In this document: piece by piece, positions 44,086-50,681 of the stretch
Layout of the letters: each line of letters begins with the position of its first letter
How positions within the stretch are numbered: position 1 is the stretch's first letter
Assembly: GCF_035539115.1 (NCBI RefSeq)
Contig: NZ_DATLJA010000092.1
Coordinates: 1 to 64,000, forward strand
Direction: 5' to 3'
Source: Desulfitobacterium_A sp035539115
GTDB lineage: Bacteria; Bacillota; Desulfitobacteriia; Desulfitobacteriales; Desulfitobacteriaceae
Length of the DNA stretch: 64,000 bases
Translations under genes and position numbers: made by a program
Notes under the pieces: generated by a model
Seen by the model: only the letters and a program-made list of their open reading frames with translations
Told to the model about the DNA's origin: nothing
The model's database searches: none

Positions 44086-44128
44086 GCATTAAAAAGAGAG
44101 TAGCAAAATTGCTACTCTCTTTTAATGC
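44086..44128. terminator. Bidirectional terminator between uvrC unit and NlpC/P60 gene
   Basis: The arms GCATTAAAAAGAGAGTAGCA and TGCTACTCTCTTTTAATGC (one bulged base) enclose an AAAT loop, with A/T-rich ends on both sides. Confidence 0.87.
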
Positions 44129-44136
44129 TCAGACTG

Positions 44137-44859
44137 CTAGTTGGAAACTCTTTTTGCCCCCACATAGCGGGAAGCATAGTAACTGTCTGATAAACTTGTG
44201 GTCCTAACTCCACTATTCGAAGCATGCATAAAACTTCCTCCACCAACATAGATGCCGACGTGGGAAGCCCCTTTGGCATAAGTCGAGAAAAAGACCAAAT
44301 CGCCAGGTTGTAATTGATCTCGAGAAACAGCGGAACCTACTCCATATTGATCATAAGACGTTCGTGGTAAATTTACTCCTGAACCTTTAAAAACATATTG
44401 AGTATAACCAGAACAATCAAACCCGCTTCTGCTCGTTCCTCCAAAAACATAAGGTATACCCTGAAGGCTCATTGCATTACGAATCAACACGGAGGAATCA
44501 GTACTGCTGCTCCGTGATACTTGGGTTTGTTGCTTAGTACTGTTTGTACTAGCAACTTGCTTCGGTTGGTTCCCAGCCTCGGTTTTGGCGTCAGGTTGCT
44601 TTACTACTTCTGCAACCTGAACCTTAGGATCAGATATTTCCTTTTTGATCTGAGTCTTTTTGGCTGAAGTTATAATCTTATTACGTGTTGCTGCAGCAGA
44701 ATAACCAGACAATGCGTTAGGCGTCAACGCTACAGTCTTCAAGCTAGTTGTGGGTAACGAAGCTAGGGCAGGGTTATGTACCCCCGCTAAACTACTGAGA
44801 AGCAGTACACTGGACAAAGCCATACTGCCCACCCACACTCTCCGTGAGGCTAGACTCAT
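44137..44859 (-). CDS. Secreted NlpC/P60 peptidoglycan endopeptidase
   Basis: The 240-residue protein has a signal peptide (residues 1 to about 33, ending ALA), a Lys/Gln/Ser-rich spacer (about 55-122), and an NlpC/P60 domain (about 125-240). Catalytic residues are visible: Cys in SGFDCSGY, His in GASHVGIYVGGG, and a following His (MHASNSG). It would cleave stem peptides in the cell wall. It is controlled by a c-di-AMP riboswitch in its leader, as for many wall hydrolases of this class. Confidence 0.93.
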   Translation of the reverse strand: MSLASRRVWVGSMALSSVLLLSSLAGVHNPALASLPTTSLKTVALTPNALSGYSAAATRNKIITSAKKTQIKKEISDPKVQVAEVVKQPDAKTEAGNQPKQVASTNSTKQQTQVSRSSSTDSSVLIRNAMSLQGIPYVFGGTSRSGFDCSGYTQYVFKGSGVNLPRTSYDQYGVGSAVSRDQLQPGDLVFFSTYAKGASHVGIYVGGGSFMHASNSGVRTTSLSDSYYASRYVGAKRVSN

Positions 44860-44877
44860 TAAACAAATCCACCTTTC

Positions 44878-45003
44878 TGCGCTTACGAGGTTAGTTGACG
44901 GATTCGGGCAAGAAGGTGTAAAGCCCTACGCAATCGCTTGCGATTCACCCCATATTGAGTCCCCCGCTCTGCGGCATTGAGATCATAAGTGATCCTTGTC
45001 CAC
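44878..45003 (-). ncRNA. c-di-AMP riboswitch (ydaO-yuaA type)
   Basis: Read on the minus strand, the leader contains the near-invariant blocks of this class: GCCGCAGAGCGGGGGACTCA, ATGGGGTGAATC, GTAGGGC, then CCCGAATCCGTCAACTAACC and CTCGTAAGCG. The spacing also agrees. The 3' end is 19 bases from the ATG of the NlpC/P60 gene. The known ligand of this class is c-di-AMP, and these switches usually turn expression off when c-di-AMP is high. No intrinsic terminator is obvious between aptamer and start codon, so control may be at the ribosome site. Confidence 0.92.
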
Positions 45004-45100
45004 AGTATTCAGCGTATCTTATTGCTATATAGTATTCGATAATAAAACCAATAATCCTCCCTAACGCTAATGGTAATTTTAGGATTATTATCAGAAAACC

Positions 45101-45127
45101 AAAAAACACCTCTCAATCGAGAGGTGT
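45101..45127 (-). terminator. Terminator of the large noncoding RNA
   Basis: The perfect 9-bp stem ACACCTCTC/GAGAGGTGT with a 4-base loop is followed on the minus strand by TTTTTT. It defines the 3' end of the structured RNA. Confidence 0.9.
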
Positions 45128-45700
45128 CGCCCATGGACTTTAGGACATTAGTGAAAAAATATTGCGGCTTAGGTCAAGTAGGTTTTCCCGCTAAGCTCCT
45201 CCGGTTTCCCTAGAGGCGGTTTCCCTTTTCTCTCAGCCTGAGGTGTTACCAGCACTCAGAACTTGATCGCCACTGAGACCGCACTTCAATCCTCACTAAT
45301 TATCGTTCTAGAAGTTTTCCTTGACACTCATTAACAGTCTAGCCTCTTTTGCAGATAAGCATTTCCGGCAGACTGAACCATATCGGCCAACATGATCCAA
45401 GTCCCTCTCGCCTTCCCAACTTTTCCACCTCAAGGCAGGCTACGCTGCACTAAGTTCCTTCCTAATGCAGGTTCATACCCTAAGCCGTAACCTCAAAGAA
45501 GCCACGCACTTAGGCCTCCACGGTTAAGGGTAGCGCCCACATGCCATTGCGGATCCCCCTGAACCTTAACTCCCAGCAGCAACCCTCGACTGGGCGTCGA
45601 AAGCCACCACCAGGAACTTCATCGGTATGCCCTCGGCGGATTCTTAGGCCCGCCTTCGACTGCCATTTTGTGCACTAGAATAACGCTCCATTGCCCAAAG
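45101..45700 (-). ncRNA. Large (~600 nt) structured noncoding RNA, OLE-like candidate
   Basis: This is most of a 950-base gap without a credible frame. Read on the minus strand it is GC-richer than the surroundings and full of paired arms. Examples are GGCGG/CCGCC, GTCGAA/TTCGAC, CCCAG/CTGGG, TACCCT/AGGGTA, CCTAAG/CTTAGG, CTGCATTA/TTAGTGCAG, CAGTCT/AGACTG, CTCAG/CTGAG, GCTTAG/CTAAGC, and a long-range ATTAGTG/CACTAAT. It ends in a perfect terminator. Many loops are GAAA or GGGAAACC type. Size, terminator ending and host type suit OLE RNA, but I cannot confirm the class and no OLE-associated membrane protein gene is adjacent. The 5' end is approximate. Confidence 0.8.
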
Positions 45701-45710
45701 GAATAATAAC

Positions 45711-45916
45711 TACAATTACATTTTACATGCTTATTCGGATATTTAAAACTATCCTTTAACTATTCATACTCAAGAGAATCCCTAAAAATGAATGCAAACA
45801 TGACTAAACGCTTAAAAATTTTAAACCAGGATAAAATATCTTCTAATCTTAAATATTCCCCAAAAATGCCGAAAAATCTTCAAAAATCCGAATTATTATA
45901 GTTTGATAAAAACCCA
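45711..45916. other. AT-rich spacer upstream of the large RNA
   Basis: This roughly 200-base AT-rich stretch between the large RNA and the selenoprotein terminator must hold the RNA promoter. I find only a loose -10-like TTATTAT near 45700-45706 on the minus strand and no convincing -35. Nothing else is identifiable. Confidence 0.4.
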
Positions 45917-45950
45917 GAAAAAAAGATAAAGAGCTTTAAAAAAGCTCTTT
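45917..45950 (-). terminator. Terminator of the HesB selenoprotein gene
   Basis: The stem AAAGAGCTTT/AAAGCTCTTT with a short loop is followed on the minus strand by ATCTTTTTTTC. Confidence 0.87.
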
Positions 45951-45957
45951 AGGAAGA

Positions 45958-46281
45958 TTAACTGTCACAGCTGCTGCAACCAGAATCGCAGCTACTTTCA
46001 TTATTGGTTTTGATTTCGAATCCGCCACCATAACGAGATTCTACATAATCGACAACTGCCCCTTCAAGATAAGACGCCAGTTTTTCCTCGCTTAGGATCG
46101 TAACTCCAAAACCTTCATCCAAAATATCATCCTCATTTTTTGACTCATCCAGAGTCATGCCGAAATTCGGCCCACCTCAACCAAACCCAGCGACGTAGAG
46201 ACGCAAGTAAGAATTTTCTTTATTCTGACTTGCCATGACCTCTTTCACTTTCTCGGCTGCGATTTCAGTAATACCAACCAT
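45958..46281 (-). CDS. HesB/IscA-like selenoprotein with in-frame UGA (Sec35)
   Basis: The gene runs from ATG 46281 to 45958 (107 residues) if TGA at 46177-46179 is read as selenocysteine. Before it the frame gives MVGITEIAAEKVKEVM and YLRLYVAGFG. After it comes GGPNFGMTLDES. In HesB/IscA proteins the residue at this point, after the GFG and before GGP-x-FG-x-x-LDE, is the conserved cysteine. HesB-related selenoproteins (the TIGR01911 group) are known. Just past the UGA the mRNA can fold GCCGAA/TTCGGC with a G at the loop edge, suiting a bacterial SECIS. The C-terminus is Cys-rich (SSCDSGCSSCDS). A role in Fe-S or selenium-dependent redox chemistry is inferred. Confidence 0.88.
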
Positions 46282-46391
46282 AACTTAATCGCGCTCCTTT
46301 TAGAGTAATTTAAATTGAATCTAAGATGTTATTCATATTACATTGAAATCTGCCTGATGTCAAACAGAAACTTTTCTATTAGACAACTTCA

Positions 46392-46646
46392 CTAAACGAG
46401 TTTAGCGTCATTTCCCGGTTTTACATCCTTCCATAAGCGTTTAAGTTCAATTTCAACATTTGCCGGTAAATCTTGAGCATCTTTTTGAAGTCGATCCATT
46501 TGTGATTTTACCCGTTCCACCCAATTGGGATTTTCCGGCCAGACAATATACGCTTGAGTCTGGGGAGTAAACGTACTTTTGATAAGAAAGATAAAGACAA
46601 AAACAACGAATAAACGCCATATGGTTTTAAACAATGGATTATCCAA
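46392..46646 (-). CDS. Small single-pass membrane hypothetical protein
   Basis: The 84-residue protein has one transmembrane helix (about residues 8-24) and a charged tail with a helical ENPNWVERVKSQMDRLQKDA segment. It begins with TTG behind GAAGGTG. It follows the HD hydrolase gene by 45 bases on the same strand. Function unknown. Confidence 0.65.
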   Translation of the reverse strand: MDNPLFKTIWRLFVVFVFIFLIKSTFTPQTQAYIVWPENPNWVERVKSQMDRLQKDAQDLPANVEIELKRLWKDVKPGNDAKLV

Positions 46647-46691
46647 CCTTTCACCTTCAGATAATCCTAGTATAACCCGTGATGCTGACGT

Positions 46692-47285
46692 TTAAGCTTT
46701 AAGCAAGGATAGCTGGTGCCAAAACTCCTCACAGTAATCGAAAAGTGGCTTAAAATAAACTTGGGCACTCGGCGTAAACAGATGTTGGGAATAGTTTCGT
46801 ACCCGTTCATGGTAAAATTCCTCACACGAATTTGGGCCAAAAAAAGGCTTTCCTTCTTTTCCTGCCCAAGCAAATAAACGGGCAATCCCCATCGGACCGA
46901 CAAAATCTAATTTATCTGCATCGTAAAGAATCTTTGCTTCGAGTGTAAGCGGTTCATGCCCACCCTCGCGGGAATGCGAAACAACTGCTTCACTAACTTG
47001 GTCCATTAAATCCTTCGGATATCCTATTTTTTTTAGAACGTTCATTCCTAAGGCAGCACTGCTCTCAGCATGTGTTTTTTCGATCGTTCCAGAGCGTCCA
47101 ATATCATGAAGAAGCGCTGCTAATTCGACAACGCGTAAATCGGCCCTCTCCTCGATCGCGATCTTTCTGCCCCAGTCTTTCACTCTCAACGCATGTTCTA
47201 GATCATGCGCCGAATCTTTACGTGCATAATATCCTCGAACTGCTGAAATAACTGCTTGAAATTCATCTGTCTCTGGATTATGCAA
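46692..47285 (-). CDS. HD-domain phosphohydrolase
   Basis: The 197-residue cytosolic protein has the HD superfamily metal residues: His of AHDLEHALRV, HD in LLHDIGRS, and Asp in YDADKLDFVG. It resembles small nucleotide or (p)ppGpp-type hydrolases, but the substrate is unknown. TTG 47285 follows GGGGGTG and lies four bases past the acuA stop, so it is coupled to acuA. The frame is open upstream to 47351, but inside acuA. Confidence 0.87.
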   Translation of the reverse strand: MHNPETDEFQAVISAVRGYYARKDSAHDLEHALRVKDWGRKIAIEERADLRVVELAALLHDIGRSGTIEKTHAESSAALGMNVLKKIGYPKDLMDQVSEAVVSHSREGGHEPLTLEAKILYDADKLDFVGPMGIARLFAWAGKEGKPFFGPNSCEEFYHERVRNYSQHLFTPSAQVYFKPLFDYCEEFWHQLSLLKA

Positions 47286-47289
47286 ATCA

Positions 47290-47928
47290 TCACCCCCGGT
47301 TCGAATCCGGTCTTTCAAAGAGAATTCGTTCAAATGCCAGGATGGTTTCAAGCTTTAAATTACTGCCGTAACGAACCATCAGCATGTTAGCAGGATGGGA
47401 AGCAATCTCCTCCTCATCTGTGTCCTTGATAACCATCCCCACAGGTGACATGAGCTGCCTCATCATTTCACGGTACTCCCAAACATGAAGTCCTGTGCTC
47501 TCCAGGTCCCAGTGCCAATAATACTCTGTGGCAACTACGAGATAATCCTCCATTGAAGAATCACCAAAGGAGACTTCTAACATTTTTCGGGCAATTCCAA
47601 AACGACGAAACTCAGGTGAAACTTCGATCGCGCCGAGTTCGATTAATTGCTCGGGTCCTTTCGACCAACGTTCGAACGAATCCGGTCTATGAAAGGTAAC
47701 ATACCCCAAAAGGCGCTGTCCAAGGCGCGCAATAATGACCCTGCCTTCTTCAAGCTGGATAATTCCGAGAAGAGCCTCTTTTTGCCTTTTCGGTGGGCGA
47801 AAAGCCCTTAGCCCAGGATCGAATTCCAGGGAGGCCATAAGCTCAGTACCGACTGGTCCTTCAACCAAAATGGGGCCTTCTGAAGTTGGGATAACAAGGC
47901 TTTTAGCTTCCGTATCACTCTTCACCAT
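47290..47928 (-). CDS. acuA: AcuA-like GNAT protein acetyltransferase
   Basis: The 212-residue protein matches Bacillus AcuA closely in the blocks I remember: GPILVEGPV, AFRPPKRQKEAL, EGRVIIARLGQ, LIELGAIEVSPEFR, TEYYWHWDL, VWEYREMM and SHPANMLMVR. AcuA acetylates and inactivates acetyl-CoA synthetase in Bacillus. Here neither acsA nor acuB/acuC is adjacent; instead an HD hydrolase follows. ATG after GAGGAG. Confidence 0.92.
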   Translation of the reverse strand: MVKSDTEAKSLVIPTSEGPILVEGPVGTELMASLEFDPGLRAFRPPKRQKEALLGIIQLEEGRVIIARLGQRLLGYVTFHRPDSFERWSKGPEQLIELGAIEVSPEFRRFGIARKMLEVSFGDSSMEDYLVVATEYYWHWDLESTGLHVWEYREMMRQLMSPVGMVIKDTDEEEIASHPANMLMVRYGSNLKLETILAFERILFERPDSNRG

Positions 47929-47950
47929 GAGTCTCCTCTACGTCTGATTC

Positions 47951-47968
47951 ATCTGATGACTAATCGCC
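47951..47968. repeat. Dispersed 18-bp motif
   Basis: ATCTGATGACTAATCGCC occurs here upstream of acuA, again exactly at 53623-53640 next to repeat R6, and as a two-mismatch variant at 11088-11105 upstream of the TPR gene. It may be a further module of the mosaic repeat family. Confidence 0.6.
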
Positions 47969-48016
47969 CTCTAAGTCTTGATAAGTTCTACAATCCATTA
48001 TCTTTGCAAGATCAGC

Positions 48017-49279
48017 TCAGCTGTGTGCCCAGTTCGCTAAATATGCTCTCTGTGCTTCACTTAATTCATCAATTTTTAGATTTAACGCTTCCAGTTTAAG
48101 TCGAGCTACCCGTAGATCCATGTCGTGAGGAACGGAATAAACCTTTGCCGGCAAGGGTTTGGGTACAGTAGCCAAGGAAGCTAAGGAAAGAGCCTGGAGG
48201 GCAAACGTCATATCCATCACTTCGGCGGGATGCCCGTCCCCAGCAGCTAAGTTTACGAGCCGCCCTTCTGCCAGCAAGAAAACTTTTCTCCCATCGGCCA
48301 GTTTAAATTCTTCAATGTTCGGTCGTACAATTCTTATTTTCTTGGCTAACGCCTTAAGCTCGACTTTATTTATTTCGACATCAAAATGTCCGGCATTAGC
48401 CAAAATAGCTCCGTCCTTCATCACCTTAAAGTGTTCACCCCGGATGATATCTTTATCCCCAGTCACCGTAATAAAGAAATCTCCCCAAGTTGCTGCTTCG
48501 AGCATCGGCATCACTTGGAAACCATCCATCCAGGCTTCATTGGCCTTGATCGCATCAACTTCACAGACAATAACTCGGGCACCCAATCCTTTGGCCCGCA
48601 TAGCCACACCTTTGCCACACCACCCATACCCTGCAACAACTACGGTTTTACCCGCAACGACGAGATTAGTCGTTCTCATAATTCCATCCCAAACCGATTG
48701 GCCTGTACCATAACGGTTATCAAATAAATATTTCATCTGGGCATCATTAACCGCAATCATGGGAAAACCAAGCTCTCCATTTTTCTCCATCGCCTTGAGT
48801 CTAAGAATGCCAGTCGTGGTTTCTTCCGCCCCACCCTGGACATGGGCGATAAGTTCTCTTCTTTCCTGGTGAATAGTCGATACAAGATCTCCACCGTCAT
48901 CGATAATATAATCAGGTTTAGAATCGAGCGCTTGATGGATATGTTGATGATATTCCTCCGCCGTTGCTCCATGCCAAGCATGAGCACGAATTCCGCCTGC
49001 TACTAAGGCTGCAACAACATCATCTTGAGTTGAAAGGGGGTTGCTGGCAACAACTGTTACATCCGCTCCTCCCGCTTGGATTACTTTCGCTAAATAGGCC
49101 GTTTTGGCCTCTAAATGCAAGCAGACTACCACTCTCTTCCCTTTAAAAGGTAAGTCCTGCTCAAACTCCTTACGCACTTGATTTAAGACCGGCATGTGCC
49201 CTTCAACCCAATCAATTTTAAGTTGGCCTTGAGGCGCCAACTTAATATCTCGTATCGTAGATTCTTTAATTTCTGGCAA
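48017..49279 (-). CDS. ahcY: S-adenosylhomocysteine hydrolase
   Basis: The 420-residue NAD-dependent enzyme splits S-adenosylhomocysteine to adenosine and homocysteine. Family blocks present are LHLEAKTAYLAKVIQAGGA, DDGGDLVSTIH, GGAEETTTGILRL, the Rossmann GYGWCGKGVAMRAKGLGA, and NAGHFDVEI. It is the shorter archaeal/thermophile-like form without the mammalian insertion. Start is TTG after GGGAGGTGAT. It is monocistronic. Repeat R5 separates it from the upstream mrp gene. Confidence 0.95.
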   Translation of the reverse strand: MPEIKESTIRDIKLAPQGQLKIDWVEGHMPVLNQVRKEFEQDLPFKGKRVVVCLHLEAKTAYLAKVIQAGGADVTVVASNPLSTQDDVVAALVAGGIRAHAWHGATAEEYHQHIHQALDSKPDYIIDDGGDLVSTIHQERRELIAHVQGGAEETTTGILRLKAMEKNGELGFPMIAVNDAQMKYLFDNRYGTGQSVWDGIMRTTNLVVAGKTVVVAGYGWCGKGVAMRAKGLGARVIVCEVDAIKANEAWMDGFQVMPMLEAATWGDFFITVTGDKDIIRGEHFKVMKDGAILANAGHFDVEINKVELKALAKKIRIVRPNIEEFKLADGRKVFLLAEGRLVNLAAGDGHPAEVMDMTFALQALSLASLATVPKPLPAKVYSVPHDMDLRVARLKLEALNLKIDELSEAQRAYLANWAHS

Positions 49280-49390
49280 AGCAGATCACCTCCCATTCTT
49301 ATATTTTTTTCATGTTTCGTTAGTCTACAAATTTTCATTCTGCGTAGGAACTCAAAACTCCTGCCTATGAAAACCTTAATGGATCATAGA

Positions 49391-49640
49391 TAAAGAAAAC
49401 TTGGCTTGCGCCAAGCCTCTGGCGTAGGCGGAAGCCTTAGTTGCACTTATGCTATCTGCCCAAAACTTATACTTTCTGTTAGTATAAAGAAAACTTGGCT
49501 TGCGCCAAGCCTCTGGCGTAGGCAGAAGCCTTAGTTGCACTTATGCTATCTGCCAAAAACTTATACTTTCTTACGAAAATGGACTACATTTTCATACCTC
49601 CCTGTGAATCGGCAGGTTCATGGAAGTTTCTGTTAGTACA
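49391..49640 (+). repeat. Mosaic hairpin repeat, copy R5
   Basis: The first about 100 bases occur twice in tandem (from 49391 and from 49487), nearly identical. A GAAAATGGACTACATTTTC-type module follows, ending TTTCTGTTAGTACA. It fills most of the 405-base gap between ahcY and mrp. No coding potential. Confidence 0.9.
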
Positions 49641-49641
49641 A

Positions 49642-49666
49642 TAAAAGGCCTGCGTAAACGCAAGCC
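49642..49666 (-). terminator. Terminator of the mrp gene
   Basis: GGCCTGCG/CGCAAGCC (one wobble) with a 4-base loop is followed on the minus strand by TTTTATTG. Confidence 0.75.
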
Positions 49667-49684
49667 CTAACCGTCTTTCCTCTT

Positions 49685-50554
49685 TTACTGAGCCGCATCT
49701 TTAGCCATAGCTTGAGCGTCATCTTTAGCCACTACTTCAAGCATTTTCTTGACAATTCCATCAAAGTTCTCTGTTTGATAGTCTTCAATTTTGCCGAGAT
49801 CCGACATGCTGGATAGCACAGGATCAATGGGCAACTGTCCTAAATACGGAATCTCATTCTTCCGGGCCTCTTCCTCACCCTTTGGTGTACCGAAAATCTC
49901 AATTTTCTTATCACAGTCTGGGCAAGAAACATAAGCCATATTTTCAACCAGTCCGTAGAACGTCGTATCATATTTTTTAGCCATTTTAATAGCTTTGCGG
50001 ACGATCATGCTTGCCAGTTGTTGGGGACTCGTGACTATAACTACCCCATTAACAGGTATACTCTGGAAGATCGTAATCGGGACATCTCCTGTTCCAGGAG
50101 GCAAATCAATCAACAGATAATCGAGTTCTCCCCAGACTACATCGGTCCAGAACTGTTGAACCAACTGGGTAATAATTGAACCTCTCCAGATGACCGGATC
50201 ATCTTCGTTCTCAAGCATTAAATTTAAGGACATAACTTTGATACCGCCCTTGCTTAGTGGAGCAGTTACACCAGTTTTATTGACATTGGCCTTTTCCGTA
50301 ATGCCAAAGATTTTAGGGATGCTCGGCCCAGTAATATCAGCATCCAGGATTCCTACTTTATAGCCTTGCCGCATTAAATTCACGGCCAACATACTCGTCA
50401 CCGACGATTTCCCGACTCCACCTTTACCGCTCATAACCGCAACTATTTTACCAATTTGGCTGGCTTTTTGAGCTTCCGTTAATTGAGGTTTGGTTGAACA
50501 ACTATCGGTAGTACAATTCCCCGCAGCTGAGCATGAACTACAAGCTTCACTCAT
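49685..50554 (-). CDS. mrp: Mrp/NBP35-type iron-sulfur carrier ATPase
   Basis: The 289-residue P-loop protein has the deviant Walker A GKGGVGKSS, switch DADITGPSIP, Walker B LLIDLPPGTGD, and the family CxxC (VSCPDCDKKI) that bridges an Fe-S cluster in the dimer. An extra N-terminal Cys-rich tail (CSSCSAAGNCTTDSC) is typical of anaerobe homologues. It would deliver Fe-S clusters in the cytosol. ATG 50554 follows AAAGGGAG. Confidence 0.94.
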   Translation of the reverse strand: MSEACSSCSAAGNCTTDSCSTKPQLTEAQKASQIGKIVAVMSGKGGVGKSSVTSMLAVNLMRQGYKVGILDADITGPSIPKIFGITEKANVNKTGVTAPLSKGGIKVMSLNLMLENEDDPVIWRGSIITQLVQQFWTDVVWGELDYLLIDLPPGTGDVPITIFQSIPVNGVVIVTSPQQLASMIVRKAIKMAKKYDTTFYGLVENMAYVSCPDCDKKIEIFGTPKGEEEARKNEIPYLGQLPIDPVLSSMSDLGKIEDYQTENFDGIVKKMLEVVAKDDAQAMAKDAAQ

Positions 50555-50681
50555 TTTCAATTCTCCCTTTCTCAGGTACTTATTCCCCCATGGGGTATCT
50601 GCACTTTTATATTCTTCTTTCTTATAAACTTTGTCAAGGTTCGTAAGAACTTTTCCAGTTTGAAAAGTATGCTCGATCAGT

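Noticed and set aside
45101..45700. tmRNA, RNase P RNA or group II intron
   Set aside because: No tRNA-like ends or tag frame, no conserved RNase P core apart from a trivial AAGTCCATG, no domain V hairpin or reverse transcriptase frame.
45958..46158. Stand-alone 66-residue gene starting at the internal ATG
   Set aside because: Upstream sequence in the same frame encodes the HesB N-terminus up to a UGA at the conserved Cys position, and the internal ATG has no ribosome site. The selenocysteine reading explains both parts.
45958..46281. HesB gene as a nonsense-mutated pseudogene
   Set aside because: Both sides of the UGA are intact and family-like, the codon aligns with the redox cysteine, a hairpin follows, and the class is known to include selenoproteins.
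49280..49390. SAM- or SAH-type riboswitch before ahcY
   Set aside because: The leader is about 110 bases, AT-rich and lacks the conserved cores of these aptamers.
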